Of a stretch of DNA of 64,000 bases, positions 35,512 through 45,418 are shown piece by piece. The position numbers and the translations under genes are program-made. Position 1 is the first letter of the stretch; each line of letters starts with the position of its first letter. The notes under the pieces were generated by a model. It did not search any database. It had not been told where the DNA came from and saw nothing but the letters and a program-made list of their open reading frames with translations. Source of the stretch: Sporolactobacillus pectinivorans. Its GTDB lineage: Bacteria; Bacillota; Bacilli; Bacillales; Sporolactobacillaceae. Location of the stretch: assembly GCF_002802965.1 (NCBI RefSeq), contig NZ_NXGA01000001.1, positions 3,755,343-3,819,342 on the forward strand, given 5' to 3'.

Positions 35512-38312
35512 TTCTCAACTCCTTGTTTACTGACCATTTTCGATAACTCGGATCGAAATATCTCCTGAAATTTATCAACAAATTCAGGATTGAGGATTGT
35601 ATGGTGCTCTCCTGGAACTTCGATGTACCGCACAGGGGAGCGAGAATATTTATCCCACTTCTTTAACATTGTTTCTAAATAATCAGCTTTACTTCCCCAT
35701 ATCGGTTGAGCATAAAAGACGGTAATGTCATTTACGCTTCCCTTAGGTTTGTAAGAACCTCCAATTTGAGAAAGACCATAAGCCAGATCGTTCCAGCGTT
35801 TAAATGTCGTCAAATCTTGTCCAAGCTCTCGAATTCTCGAGTTCGGTGCTAATGAAAAAAGATAGTCTACTGGATTTATATCCTCAGATTCTCTTAGATA
35901 ATTACCAAGAGTATCAAGTTGACTTTTATCAATAAAGCCGAGAAAGAAAGACAACATAAGAGCACTTTCTACCCTATCAACCTTACCTCGTGGATGTTCA
36001 ATTACTGGCGGAGCATCAATTACTAAAACGTGTACTTTCTCCCCCATCGCTTCCAAAGTTTGTGCAACCGGTAGTGAAACTGGACCACCATAGGAGTATC
36101 CTGCAATGTAGTACGGTCCATGTGGTCGATATTGTTTAATAGCAGCAGCATAGGTAGATACAAGTTCATCAAAAGATTCAAAAAATTTCTCATTTGGATT
36201 GAATCCACGTGCTCTTAAAGCATAAATGGGTCTTTCATCCATGAAAAAATTAGCCAGATTTACAAAAACCAGAACCTCTCCGACTCCTGGGTGAATCATA
36301 AAAATGGGTGCTCCAACTCCCTTTTCCTGAAGCGGCACGATTGGATTGTATTCTTTATTATTAGCTGTTTTAGAAGAAGCAAGATGAGCTATGCCTCTAG
36401 GTGTAGGGTCTCGAAGCAAGTCTACTAAAGAAAATTTCCGTTTGGTGTCAGATTGTCCTTTAAGACTAGTAAGTAAACGTAATATCTCTAGTGATGTACC
36501 ACCTAGTGAAAAGAAATTACTAGTCGCACCTATTTCTCCTGTTGAAATCCCTGTTATCTTGGAAAATAAATTGATTATTTTCTCTTCGTATCCATTCTCA
36601 GCAGGCACAATTGGTGGAGTATATTCTTTTTCTAAACTAGCAAAATCTGCTATTAAGCTATCAAACTCTCCTGCTTCGTATTTCTTTCGCAGCTTAGAAC
36701 GCTGAATTTTACCAAGACTTGTCTTAGTAAGTATATCTTTGGATACAGGAAGCACTAAAAGAGGACGGAATCCCCAGCGTAATATTGTGATATTTCTAAT
36801 CGCAATGTTAATATTCCTAAGTTGTTGAGGTGTATTATAATCACTCAGTGGAGTATAGAAAACAACAAGTGACTCTGTATCCGATCCAACTGGCCGCGTT
36901 GAGAATGCAGCAATAAAAGAAGGCGCTATACCTTCAAGACTTCCAATTACTGTTTCAAGTTCGTAAAGAAAGTAATTGTTACCATTAACAATAATGCTAT
37001 CTTTACTTCTCCCTACTAAGCGTAAAGATCCTGAGTCGGGCTCAATAATGCCAAGATCTCCTGTTCTAAACCATCCATCTTCAGTAAATGCTTCCTTTGT
37101 AGCTTTTTCATTGGAATAATATTTATTGAATATCATCGCACCGTGCAGCTGAAGTTCCCCTTCTTGGCCTGGGTTCATGATCTCCCCGTTTTCCCCAAGA
37201 ATTCGAATTTTCAAACCAGGAATAGGTTTCCCCAGAGTTGCGAACTCACTTTTGCCGATTTCATTCTCAAAATTAGTTGAATAGATTGATCCAGCACAGG
37301 TTTCGGTCATACCAAATGCTGGCCAAATTACTGAACGTTTCATACCTAGATCTGCAAATGCATTTAAGAAACGGTCTCCCGTTTCACATACGTTCGCCTC
37401 ACCCCCAGAAATAATACGTTTGAGGCAAGAAAAATCCATTTGCTGAATTTTTTCTGGTAGCCCATCTGTACTATCTATCAGTGAAGTGATTTGTCCCAGT
37501 AGGAAGTTAGGTGTAAATGTATGTGAAACTCGATATTTGCTAATTATTTTCAAAAAAAAGAGTGGATCTGAAACAATATCAACCGCTGGGACTTGAATCT
37601 GCGTTGAGCCCGTGAACAATGGCAAGAAGTGGCACTCTGTTAATGCCGCGACATGATCAAAAGCAATCCAATTCATGGTAATATCGGTATCCTCTATCCC
37701 TGTAGCAAGTCGCTTTCCCTCTAATGAATTAAGGATATTTTCATGAGTCAGAGTAATTGCTTTTGGAGCACCAGTTGAACCAGAGCTCAGCATTAAAAAG
37801 GAAATATCTGGAACATTATCGCTATCGACTTTTGCAGGTGCAGATACAGGGTTATGTAAATCTTCTACCTTCAGGATTTTGTTATCTACATCAAATAATT
37901 TAAGGTTACGCGATGAAATAATAAAGGTGGGATTATTAAGCAATTCTGATATATGGTTTAGACTGCCTCTCCATACTTCCATATCTGCAACTCGTGGAAT
38001 TATTGGGCAAGGTATTATTCCTCCCAAAACACAGGCCCAAATTAAAGGAATGAAATCAGAGTGTTCCTCTAGAGCTAAGACGACAATATCTCCAGCTTTA
38101 ATTCCGCTTTGATGCAAATTGTTAAGTATCAACCTAGATTCGTTATAGGTATCAAGATAAGTGGTGATTTTTTCCCCTCTAGAATCTACATAAATAATTG
38201 ATTTGTCTGGAAAATTCTCAACAGAGTAAGAAATCATTTCGGAAAGATTTGCTATATTCTTGTGAAAGCCCTCTTGTGCTCCACTTTTAGCGGTAATATT
38301 ATCGCTTATCAT
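35508..38312 (-). CDS. Synthetase with adenylation-carrier-thioesterase domains (NRPS-like)
   Basis: 934 residues from the ATG at 38312 (GGGAG upstream). The adenylation domain (about 30-550) has LSSGSTGAPKAITLTHEN, NWIAFDHVAALTE, AFGMTETCAGS, TGDLG, VGRSKDSIIVNGNNY and the catalytic lysine in TSLGKIQRSKLRKKY. A carrier domain (about 575-650) has FFSLGGTSLEILRLL with the phosphopantetheine serine. A type I thioesterase (about 670-930) has the AGYSYGG nucleophile and GEHHTIL. There is no condensation domain. This layout and length match the A-T-TE enzymes that join two aryl 2-oxo acids (AtrA, TdiA, RalA); an acyl- or aryl-AMP route is also possible. The gene leads an operon with hydrolase, exporter and PPTase genes. 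Confidence 0.88.
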   Translation of the reverse strand: MISDNITAKSGAQEGFHKNIANLSEMISYSVENFPDKSIIYVDSRGEKITTYLDTYNESRLILNNLHQSGIKAGDIVVLALEEHSDFIPLIWACVLGGIIPCPIIPRVADMEVWRGSLNHISELLNNPTFIISSRNLKLFDVDNKILKVEDLHNPVSAPAKVDSDNVPDISFLMLSSGSTGAPKAITLTHENILNSLEGKRLATGIEDTDITMNWIAFDHVAALTECHFLPLFTGSTQIQVPAVDIVSDPLFFLKIISKYRVSHTFTPNFLLGQITSLIDSTDGLPEKIQQMDFSCLKRIISGGEANVCETGDRFLNAFADLGMKRSVIWPAFGMTETCAGSIYSTNFENEIGKSEFATLGKPIPGLKIRILGENGEIMNPGQEGELQLHGAMIFNKYYSNEKATKEAFTEDGWFRTGDLGIIEPDSGSLRLVGRSKDSIIVNGNNYFLYELETVIGSLEGIAPSFIAAFSTRPVGSDTESLVVFYTPLSDYNTPQQLRNINIAIRNITILRWGFRPLLVLPVSKDILTKTSLGKIQRSKLRKKYEAGEFDSLIADFASLEKEYTPPIVPAENGYEEKIINLFSKITGISTGEIGATSNFFSLGGTSLEILRLLTSLKGQSDTKRKFSLVDLLRDPTPRGIAHLASSKTANNKEYNPIVPLQEKGVGAPIFMIHPGVGEVLVFVNLANFFMDERPIYALRARGFNPNEKFFESFDELVSTYAAAIKQYRPHGPYYIAGYSYGGPVSLPVAQTLEAMGEKVHVLVIDAPPVIEHPRGKVDRVESALMLSFFLGFIDKSQLDTLGNYLRESEDINPVDYLFSLAPNSRIRELGQDLTTFKRWNDLAYGLSQIGGSYKPKGSVNDITVFYAQPIWGSKADYLETMLKKWDKYSRSPVRYIEVPGEHHTILNPEFVDKFQEIFRSELSKMVSKQGVEK

Positions 38313-38339
38313 AATTATCCCCATCTCCCTTATTAGTTC

Positions 38340-38441
38340 AAAAGTACAAATTATTTTAAACTATAATAAAGTATACTACTAATGTGTTAACAGTTAAATA
38401 GTACAAATACTTTTTAACTTTAATGCAGTATACCACCTACA
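38340..38441 (-). promoter_or_regulatory. Tandem imperfect 45-base repeat in the biosynthetic-operon promoter
   Basis: 38340-38384 and 38397-38441 are related direct copies. Both have AGTACAAAT near the start and AGTATAC-AC near the end, 57 bases apart. On the minus strand each includes a TATACT/TATAGT-like -10 candidate. This may be a duplicated promoter or paired operators for a regulator; the nearby ArsR-type protein is one candidate. Confidence 0.55.
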
Positions 38442-38504
38442 TATCTACTTTTCAATAACATTATCTAGTTTAATATTTCTCAAATCAACTTCACAGTTCA
38501 AAAT

Positions 38505-39381
38505 TAAGGACGTGACCCTGGAATGGTCAGACGGAACCACGTTTCTCCCCGTTAACTTTTCCCTGCTCAGTTTAGAAAAAACAGTGATAAATAGGACTCA
38601 TGCTGGTATCGACAAGAAGTGTTCCGGATACAAACGTCGGATCAATGCCTTGCAGATAGCTCCAGATCAAATTCCTGCCATGGTGGAACGGATGTCAAGG
38701 GGGTTCCTGCCCCCTATGTCCTGATGGACAGTTGGTTCACACAGCAGCTGCTGGTCAAAGCGCTGACCTGTCAGGGACTAGATGTCATTAGCATAGCGAA
38801 AGCGACAAATCAGCGTTATCAGGTTGACCGAAACAGTTTGGATTAAAACCTCTGTTCCGGCTCGCTGAACCAGTCACCAGTCAAAAAGGCATTCTGTGTT
38901 CAATCCGCACCACCCTGCCAATGGGATTCCGTCCAAAGTGGTTTTCGCACAAAAACGTTACCAGCAGGACCGCTGTACCGACTGCACGATGACGGAATAT
39001 AAATTATCCGAATCTAAAGAAGAGACGGGACATTGAGTTCTTCTTTAAAACGACCAATTTTTTCTAAAACTACAAAAATAATTTTAGGGACGGTCGTATG
39101 ACCCCATGATCAGCCATACAGCAATCGTATTTACTCGGTTCATTCTTTTCTGGACTGGCGAAACCGCTGCAGTTCGGACGAACGGACACTAGGCGGCATG
39201 TTCTACGAACCTTGCGACGAAATGAGGAACCTGGATTGGGGCGTGTCCCTGACCCATCTACTTGACCTTTTCCATGAAGCTTTAGCCGAAACCAAAAATA
39301 CAATCAAGAAGTGTATCGTCTGTCAGCTCCAGCAATGGATTGACAGGCTACCCAACTATACCAAGGTTTACCTACCAGAAT
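38505..39381 (+). pseudogene. IS4-family transposase, heavily decayed
   Basis: Fragments in several plus-strand frames follow the order of an IS4-type transposase: LEWSDGTTFLPVNFSLLS, HAGIDKKCSGYKRRINAL, PYVLMDSWFTQQLLVKAL, CQGLDVISIAKATNQRYQV, then DIEFFFKTTKF-like sequence near 39030-39070 and CDEMRNLDWGVSLTHLL, CQLQQWIDRLPNYTKVYL. Stops and frameshifts separate them and the N-terminus is missing. It marks the right boundary of the region with the biosynthetic operon. Confidence 0.75.
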
Positions 39382-39426
39382 TAAGCTGCGAAAGTTGCGT
39401 TCTCAATAAACAAAAAATTTCTAAAT

Positions 39427-39723
39427 TCAAAGAGAATCTAGAAATTTTGTCACATATTTATCAAAGATATCATAATTAAGAGAAACATATTTCTCTCTGG
39501 ACTGCTTTCGTGTAAGAATTAATCCTGCTTCTCGAAGAATTTTAAAATGATAAGAACCTGCAGATTTACTCATTTTAACTATCTCTCCGATTTCACCACA
39601 AGTTACCCCTCGATTTACCTTTTTTAAATATCGAATAATCTCCAATCTGATTGGATCCGATAGAGCCTTAAAAACTTTTACTCTTAATTCATCTTCTTGT
39701 TTTTCTGTTAGTTTAATAATCAT
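39427..39723 (-). CDS. ArsR-family winged-helix regulator
   Basis: 98 residues: EDELRVKVFKALSDPIRLEI, then IRYLKKVNRGVTCGEIGEIV and MSKSAGSYHFKILREAGLIL. The recognition helix and wing are intact. Only one cysteine (TCGEI) is present, and the metal-binding CxCxxC of ArsR/CadC is absent, so it is not an obvious metal sensor. Target genes are unknown; its nearest neighbours are the decayed IS and, 216 bases upstream, the M23 peptidase gene. Confidence 0.8.
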   Translation of the reverse strand: MIIKLTEKQEDELRVKVFKALSDPIRLEIIRYLKKVNRGVTCGEIGEIVKMSKSAGSYHFKILREAGLILTRKQSREKYVSLNYDIFDKYVTKFLDSL

Positions 39724-39939
39724 AATACTATTGTATCAACTTCAGAGAATTTTATCAACCGAAATTACTATTGAATAAAATAGATACACCTCTGAATTGG
39801 CTATAATAATATAATGAGCTCACTGATGAAAACCACCGTACAGCTCATTCTATCTACAAGCTTAGTATAAAAATTTTTTATTCTATACCTGATTTTATAA
39901 TTGTATTCTACTAAAATCTAATCGAAATTCAAACGGCTT

Positions 39940-41100
39940 TTATTGAATATAGCTCACTGGATTAACTGCCCCTTTATGTGGTGGTGGAGTCCAAGGGCCT
40001 ATATACAATTCAAAATGCAGATGAGACCCAAATGATTCGCCTGTATTACCCATTCCGCCAATCACTTGTCCCTGAGTCACTCGTTCACCTGTAGATACAT
40101 TATAAGCGTTTAGGTGAGCATAGACCGTCGTATACAATTTTCCATCAATTTGATGGGAAACCATTACCGTATTTCCATAACTTGAAGATTGATACGCTCT
40201 GAAAACTACTCCGTCAGCTGCAGCCTTAACTGGTGTTCCCTCACTGTTAGCTATATCAATTCCTGGATGAAAGCTGTTATCAAATGACCGATTACCAAAC
40301 CCAGATGAGATATAACCCTGAGTAGGATTAATAAAATCTGATTTGTTTAACGATAACTTTTTTAATGATAAAGTCGATGCTCTATTTTCTGCTGAACTCG
40401 TTTGAGCCTTTACAATGTCCTTTTCTTCCTTCTTATCCATTGACTTTTCTTTAATTTTGGATGCTTCTTTTCTTAATAACGCTAACTCATTTTTTTGATC
40501 TTTCTGTTTCTGAAGTAGATCATTTTCTAATTTTTTTAGATCTGCCAATCCATTTTTCAGATTTATCAGTTCTTGTTTTAGTATCTTTTGTTTTGATACT
40601 TGATCCTTCTTATCTTTCTCTTGAGCAGTCAGTATTTTGTTATCTGTTTCAGTAATCAATTTCAAGGCGAATAATCGATCCAGAAAATTTCCAAAACTAT
40701 CTGCACCAAGAAGAACATCAAGATAACTGATTGCCCCTCCATTTATGTAAATGGAACGTATCCGTTCTTTTAATAATTTATCCCTAATACTGATCTGTTT
40801 GGTAAGCCGATCAATCTGATCTTTCATCGATTCGGATATTGCTTCACTTTCAACCAGTTTAGATTGTTTATCTGCTACACTTCTTTTTATCTTCTCAATC
40901 TGCTTTTCGGATGATTTAATTCTATTTATCGCTACATCTTGTTGTCTATCATTCTTCGACAACTGTTGCTCAGAAGATAAGCTTTGTTTCGTATTGAATT
41001 GACGTTCTGAAGTGGCGTGTGCGTAGCTCTCCGTATAACTCGTTATCAACAAAAACGCTGTACCCAAGATCATTGTTGTGCGTAAATATTTTCTTTTCAC
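39940..41100 (-). CDS. Secreted M23-family peptidoglycan endopeptidase with coiled coil
   Basis: 386 residues. An N-terminal signal peptide (MKRKYLRTTMILGTAFLLIT, cleavage probably after SYAHA) is followed by a long coiled coil (about 35-245) and an EnvC/PcsB-type lid, then an M23/LytM domain (about 260-386). Zinc-site motifs HPGIDIA and HLHFEL are intact, with the VYAHL motif between. It cleaves peptidoglycan cross-bridges or peptides outside the cell. About 230 bases upstream is a triple 11-bp repeat with a -10-like box, shared with three metal/envelope operons. Confidence 0.88.
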   Translation of the reverse strand: MKRKYLRTTMILGTAFLLITSYTESYAHATSERQFNTKQSLSSEQQLSKNDRQQDVAINRIKSSEKQIEKIKRSVADKQSKLVESEAISESMKDQIDRLTKQISIRDKLLKERIRSIYINGGAISYLDVLLGADSFGNFLDRLFALKLITETDNKILTAQEKDKKDQVSKQKILKQELINLKNGLADLKKLENDLLQKQKDQKNELALLRKEASKIKEKSMDKKEEKDIVKAQTSSAENRASTLSLKKLSLNKSDFINPTQGYISSGFGNRSFDNSFHPGIDIANSEGTPVKAAADGVVFRAYQSSSYGNTVMVSHQIDGKLYTTVYAHLNAYNVSTGERVTQGQVIGGMGNTGESFGSHLHFELYIGPWTPPPHKGAVNPVSYIQ

Positions 41101-41313
41101 TACTATCTTTCCCCTTTAGCTTCTTTTCTTTTCTTTGGAGTTTTAAGGTGAAAGACCCCCGCTAGAGCCATTAATCATATCGTAACAGTTCAATATGACA
41201 AATTTCGACATGTTTCGATCTCAATATTATTTCGTTTAATTAATTAATCGCGATTTATTTTTTTATCTGAAACCTCCTCAATTTCTCTATAATGTGGTTT
41301 AGTTATTAAAATA

Positions 41314-41361
41314 ATGATAATCAATAAATGTGTGGATTTTGTGTGGAAACTATGTAGAAAC
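41314..41361 (-). promoter_or_regulatory. 11-bp direct-repeat operator (copy 1) with -10 box
   Basis: GTGTGGA at 41330, GTGTGGA at 41341 and ATGTAGA at 41352, exactly 11 bp apart. Exactly 9 bp from the outer edge (TGTGTGG) lies TATCAT on the minus strand (41314-41319). Faces the M23 peptidase gene. See the matching sites near 46730, 55660 and 59490. Confidence 0.6.
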
Positions 41362-41447
41362 AAATTATGTTGTAAGATTTAGAACATGTTGATGAACATC
41401 ACTAAATACGATGATTGATAGAAATAAATTGAGGAATAAATATGAAG

Positions 41448-41870
41448 GAAAGAGCTGTTCATGAATATTCGGAAATGGCAAAAAGTCATGGAAACAGATC
41501 AGGTGCTCACCCTGTCGGTGGGTGCTTCTCAGTTGATTTCCGTGATTTGTGAGAAAACCAATTTAATGAAACGATCAATCATCTGCCGGATTGGGATGAG
41601 ATCCGTTCGAAAGCCTCTCTCGGCGTTCGGTCGAGCGTTGGATCACCTGCACGAGGCCGGCCCCTGGCGTGTGTATTCCACCCCTGTCTCTTTCCGCCTA
41701 TCAGAAACCGGGTCTCCCGGTGTCCGGTGTCCGCAGCGATACCACATCCTATTTGTTTTAGGGCAGCTACACTTCGCCAGATGGGGCGGACGGGACACCT
41801 GCCATTACGTATGGCTACAGTAAACAGCATCATCCTGATTTGAAGCAGATCGTCATCGGGGTTATACTTT
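41448..41870 (+). pseudogene. IS1634-type transposase remnant
   Basis: Plus-strand frames encode VICEKTNFNETINHLPDWDE (after a frame change) and, further on, VSGVRSDTTSYLF, GSYTSPDGADGTPAITYGYS, KQHHPDLKQIVIGV. These are the N-terminal and DDE-proximal motifs of IS1634-family transposases, with internal deletion and no C-terminus. The rest of the 41101-41955 gap holds the repeat operator and the merA terminator. Confidence 0.6.
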
Positions 41871-41885
41871 TTTAAATTATGAGAA

Positions 41886-41929
41886 AAAGCCGATTTCCCA
41901 TTTTTAAGGAAAAATGGGAAATCGGCTTT
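41886..41929. terminator. Bidirectional-looking terminator after merA
   Basis: Two perfectly complementary 20-base arms (41886-41905 and 41910-41929) around AAGG. The core is GCCGATTTCCC / GGGAAATCGGC with A-runs and T-runs on both sides. It ends the merR-merA transcript, 26 bases after the merA stop. Confidence 0.85.
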
Positions 41930-41955
41930 AATTTGTTTCTTTATTATTAACATTG

Positions 41956-43590
41956 TTATCCTGCACAACAAGAAAGTGTAGATATATCTTTGTCAAATGT
42001 GAGTGCTGCTAACCTTAAGCCTTCGGCCATAGTGAGATAAGGCGTGAGGGTATCTTGAAGATCTTCCACAGTCATCCCAAACTTTACGGCTAATGTCGCA
42101 GCATAGATCACGTCTCCCGCATTTTCAGCAACAATATGGACGCCCAAGACCTTGAGTGTCTTTGCTTCTGCCACTAATTTAAAGACACCAGTCGTCTCTC
42201 GATTAACGATTGCTCTGGGCACGGTACTTAAAGGCAGAACAGACGTTTTTACCTTAAGGCCTTTTTTTATTGCCTGCTCTTCCGTTAATCCAACCATGGC
42301 AGTTGATGGAGTTGTAAACATAACGCTCGGTACAAAGTCTAAGTCGGTTTTTTGACCAAGTCCTCCGACGGCATTGTCTGCAGCAAGACCGCCTTGATAA
42401 GCAGCGACATAGACGAATTGCGGGCCGAGCGTGACATCCCCAGCTGCATAAATACGTGGATTGGTCGTTCTGGAAAATTCATCAATGAGGACTTCACCCC
42501 GGGTACCGACCTTAACGTTTGCTGAATACAGATTTAAGTTTGCTGTGTTCGGTTTGCGTCCTGTTGCGACAAGCAACTGCTCTGCTTCAATAACTTGTTC
42601 CTTACCCTCAGTCTTTATATGGACTTTCTTTATCTGCCCGTCTTGTTCGATACGCTTGAATTTTATTCCGGTAATAAAATGAATACCTTGTTGTGTTAAA
42701 GCTCGTGTTATGGTTTCCGATATTTCCGGATCATATTTTTTTAATAATTGATTGCTCTGCTGCATCAATGTTACTTCCGTACCTAAATGATGAAAAAGCT
42801 GACCTAATTCAAAACCTACATAACCGGAACCGATGACCGCAAGACGTTTCGGGATCTTTTTCAGTTCAAGTAAAGTTGTGCTGGTTAAGAAATCCACATG
42901 ATTTAATCCGGGAATATCGGGTATGAGCGGTGAAGCACCGGTGGCGATTAAAAAACGCTTTCCCGTCAGTTGTCTGCCATTCACTTCGATCGTTTTTTCA
43001 TTGACAAACTTTGCCTCTCCTTTAATAAGTTCAAAACCATAAGTTCCAATTAAATTTTCATACTTTTGGATCCGTAATGTTTCAACCAATTCATTTTTTT
43101 GCTCAACCAGTTGCGCTAAATCAGCTTCAGCTGCTGAAGTGTGCAATCCCTTGAATGGATGATTTTTTGCCTGGTTATTAATTTCCCCGGCTCTGAGCAA
43201 GGTCTTAGAAGGAACACAGCCGATATTAACACAGGTACCGCCAACTATACCTCGTTCAATCATTGCCACTCTGGCGCCATACTCTCTGGCTTTAATGGCT
43301 GAAGCAAAAGCCGCACCGCCAGAGCCAATAATAATGTAATCGTAGTCGTCTTCTTTATCAGAATCTCCTTCTGATTGGATCTGCATAAAATTTACAGGTT
43401 GATAGTGTGCTTCAACTATTGCCCGTTCCACAGTCTCCTTTTTAATACTAACCGGGAGCCCAAAAAGAGCTTCCCCACGTTGATAATTAACCTTAATGTT
43501 TCTTGCACCAATATGTTCCAGAGTACTTGCCACATGGTCTTCACACCCGGCACAAGTCATCCCCTGAACAGTCATTCGATACGTTATCAT
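41956..43590 (-). CDS. merA: Mercuric reductase
   Basis: 544 residues from the ATG at 43590 (GAGGAGG upstream). It reduces Hg(II) to Hg(0) with NADPH. One N-terminal metal-binding domain carries [11 protein letters not shown]. The FAD motif is [13 protein letters not shown], the redox-active pair is in [17 protein letters not shown], and the C-terminal vicinal cysteines are LSCCAG at the very end. Catalytic features are complete. It follows merR by 20 bases. No merT/merP-type transporter or merB lyase is seen nearby, so uptake would be unaided or use another carrier. Confidence 0.95.
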   Translation of the reverse strand: MITYRMTVQGMTCAGCEDHVASTLEHIGARNIKVNYQRGEALFGLPVSIKKETVERAIVEAHYQPVNFMQIQSEGDSDKEDDYDYIIIGSGGAAFASAIKAREYGARVAMIERGIVGGTCVNIGCVPSKTLLRAGEINNQAKNHPFKGLHTSAAEADLAQLVEQKNELVETLRIQKYENLIGTYGFELIKGEAKFVNEKTIEVNGRQLTGKRFLIATGASPLIPDIPGLNHVDFLTSTTLLELKKIPKRLAVIGSGYVGFELGQLFHHLGTEVTLMQQSNQLLKKYDPEISETITRALTQQGIHFITGIKFKRIEQDGQIKKVHIKTEGKEQVIEAEQLLVATGRKPNTANLNLYSANVKVGTRGEVLIDEFSRTTNPRIYAAGDVTLGPQFVYVAAYQGGLAADNAVGGLGQKTDLDFVPSVMFTTPSTAMVGLTEEQAIKKGLKVKTSVLPLSTVPRAIVNRETTGVFKLVAEAKTLKVLGVHIVAENAGDVIYAATLAVKFGMTVEDLQDTLTPYLTMAEGLRLAALTFDKDISTLSCCAG

Positions 43591-43610
43591 ATGATTTCCT
43601 CCTCGTATTC

Positions 43611-44012
43611 TCACATTAAGGATTCAATAATGGGGCACTCATAAATCTCTTTATTCTCAGGACATCTTTTTTTCAGATCGACAAGCATCTTTTCAAGTTT
43701 GTTTAATTCCTCGATTTTATGCTGTATCTCACCAATCTTGTTAACGGTAAAATCATATATATCTCTGCACTTCACTTCATTGCGGTCAACAACGCCTAAC
43801 AACTTGTCAATTTCATTCAATGTAAATCCTAATCTCTTCAACTTTTTAATAAAATTCACTCGGTCCACTGTTTGAGCCTTATAGATACGGTATCCTTTCG
43901 CTGTACGAGAGGGAATTGGAATTAGCCCCAGCCGTTCATAGTACCGGATCGTTTCTTTGTTGACGTAAGTTCGGCTGGCCAGCTGTCCGATTCGTAACCC
44001 CATTTGTTTCAC
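43611..44012 (-). CDS. merR: Mercury-responsive MerR regulator
   Basis: 133 residues. Winged helix at about 8-45 ([20 protein letters not shown], then [19 protein letters not shown]), followed by the dimerisation helix. Cysteines 82, 117 and 126 occur at the positions of the mercury ligands of Tn501 MerR, so it is a true Hg(II) sensor. It is co-directional with merA, and its promoter carries a dyad inside a 19-bp spacer, as MerR activators require. It would control both genes from that promoter. Confidence 0.94.
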   Translation of the reverse strand: MKQMGLRIGQLASRTYVNKETIRYYERLGLIPIPSRTAKGYRIYKAQTVDRVNFIKKLKRLGFTLNEIDKLLGVVDRNEVKCRDIYDFTVNKIGEIQHKIEELNKLEKMLVDLKKRCPENKEIYECPIIESLM

Positions 44013-44022
44013 CTCATATACA

Positions 44023-44053
44023 ATATAAACCCTGTACCAAAGTACAGGGTCAA
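44023..44053 (-). promoter_or_regulatory. MerR-type promoter/operator of merRA
   Basis: On the minus strand, TTGACC (-35, 44048-44053) and TTATAT (-10, 44023-44028) are 19 bp apart, the over-long spacing MerR proteins correct by distorting DNA. Between them CCCTGTAC (44030-44037) and GTACAGGG (44042-44049) form a perfect dyad. Confidence 0.85.
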
Positions 44054-44119
44054 CCTTTATTCCTAAACATAACTCCGTATCATGACGGTAATATCATTAA
44101 TTGGTCTTTTAGAATGGAC

Positions 44120-45283
44120 TCAAGTGAAAATAGAGCTTTTCAGATTCAAAAAATGGCCGTACGATTTTACTATATTGAATTTCTTGTACAGTTTGCTATA
44201 ATCTCTTTTTCCTTCTAATACATCAAAAACTAAGCTTAATAACTTAGGAAAACGAGAAACAATCTTTTGCATCAATTTCGGATTTTTGTAAAATTTCCGG
44301 CCAAACTGATCCAATGTACTGAGTTCGGGCATGATTGTCAGATCAACATCTCTTTGATAGGTTAAGAATGCTTCACTATATCTATCCCTGATCGACTTTA
44401 TTAAATGGTCAGAAAGTAATTCAGCACTCCACAAAGCATAGTAGATGCCCTCTCCGGCAAATGAATCGACCAGTCCGGCTGCGTCTCCGATTAATGCTGT
44501 TCGTTGCGTCATGATTGGCTGCCGGGTACCGCCAGCAGACAAAAAAGATCCCTTCGCGCTCAGCAGATCTCCACTCATTTCCTGATGGTCCAAAAATGAA
44601 AGCAAATATTTCGACATCAATTTCTGACTTAACGAGTAAGAACCGATGCCTGCCGATAGAATTCCATTTTTTGGAAATATCCATATATATCCATCGGGTA
44701 CTCTGGTATAATCAATGATAACCTTGTTTTTATATTTTGCGTTTGTTGCCTGGTCACATCTGAATTCATATTCCAATGCCAGAGCTTTCCTTCGTTCCGA
44801 CATTAACCCCACCTGTTTCGCAACGATACTGTTTACGCCATCGGCTCCAACCAAATACCGTCCTGAATATTTCTCATCCCTTGTAAATACATCGACCCTT
44901 CCACCGTACTCGACCACTCTTTTAACGAAGGAATCCTCTTTCAGTTCTGCACCACAGTCAACGGCATGTTTCGCCAGTAGTTGATCCAATTCGTCTCTCA
45001 TAACCATATAAATAAACGGCGTTTTATGTTTAAACCCCTGAATGTCATGATTTCCTTCCACCGTGATAAGTGAAGTGATCTGATCTCGAATAATCGGTGT
45101 GATATCAATCGGCATTTTCAGGAGGGCTCTCTTGGTAACCCCGCCTCCACATACTTTATAACGTGGAAAACTTTGCTTCTCTAAAATTAAAACATGAAGT
45201 CCTACTTCAGCAAGCTTTGCTGCCAGTGAGCTGCCACCAGGACCTGCTCCGACAATAATTACATCATAAATCTTTGAATCCAT
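44120..45283 (-). CDS. Geranylgeranyl-reductase-family FAD-dependent oxidoreductase
   Basis: 387 residues. The FAD Rossmann motif is DVIIVGAGPGGSSLAAKLAE; the family signature SFPRYKVCGGGVTKRAL follows; GADGVNSIVAKQVG and ALIGDAAGLVDSFAGEGIYY are also intact. Such enzymes reduce isoprenoid side chains of lipids or quinones; some oxidise other lipids. It follows the membrane protein gene and lgt on the same strand, and so probably belongs to an envelope-related operon. The substrate cannot be named. Confidence 0.82.
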   Translation of the reverse strand: MDSKIYDVIIVGAGPGGSSLAAKLAEVGLHVLILEKQSFPRYKVCGGGVTKRALLKMPIDITPIIRDQITSLITVEGNHDIQGFKHKTPFIYMVMRDELDQLLAKHAVDCGAELKEDSFVKRVVEYGGRVDVFTRDEKYSGRYLVGADGVNSIVAKQVGLMSERRKALALEYEFRCDQATNAKYKNKVIIDYTRVPDGYIWIFPKNGILSAGIGSYSLSQKLMSKYLLSFLDHQEMSGDLLSAKGSFLSAGGTRQPIMTQRTALIGDAAGLVDSFAGEGIYYALWSAELLSDHLIKSIRDRYSEAFLTYQRDVDLTIMPELSTLDQFGRKFYKNPKLMQKIVSRFPKLLSLVFDVLEGKRDYSKLYKKFNIVKSYGHFLNLKSSIFT

Positions 45284-45418
45284 TTTGTTTCCAACCTTTT
45301 AGCCTTCAATCTTTTAGAGACTGATGCAATTCTCACATCATGAAAATACGTACATTCCTCATAAAAATAGAAAGTCACCCTATGTCCTGCTTGCCATTTG
45401 CTAAAAATCATTTCACCA

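Noticed and set aside
41579..41971. A 130-codon minus-strand frame overlapping the end of merA
   Set aside because: It runs antisense to the IS1634-type remnant and through the merA terminator.
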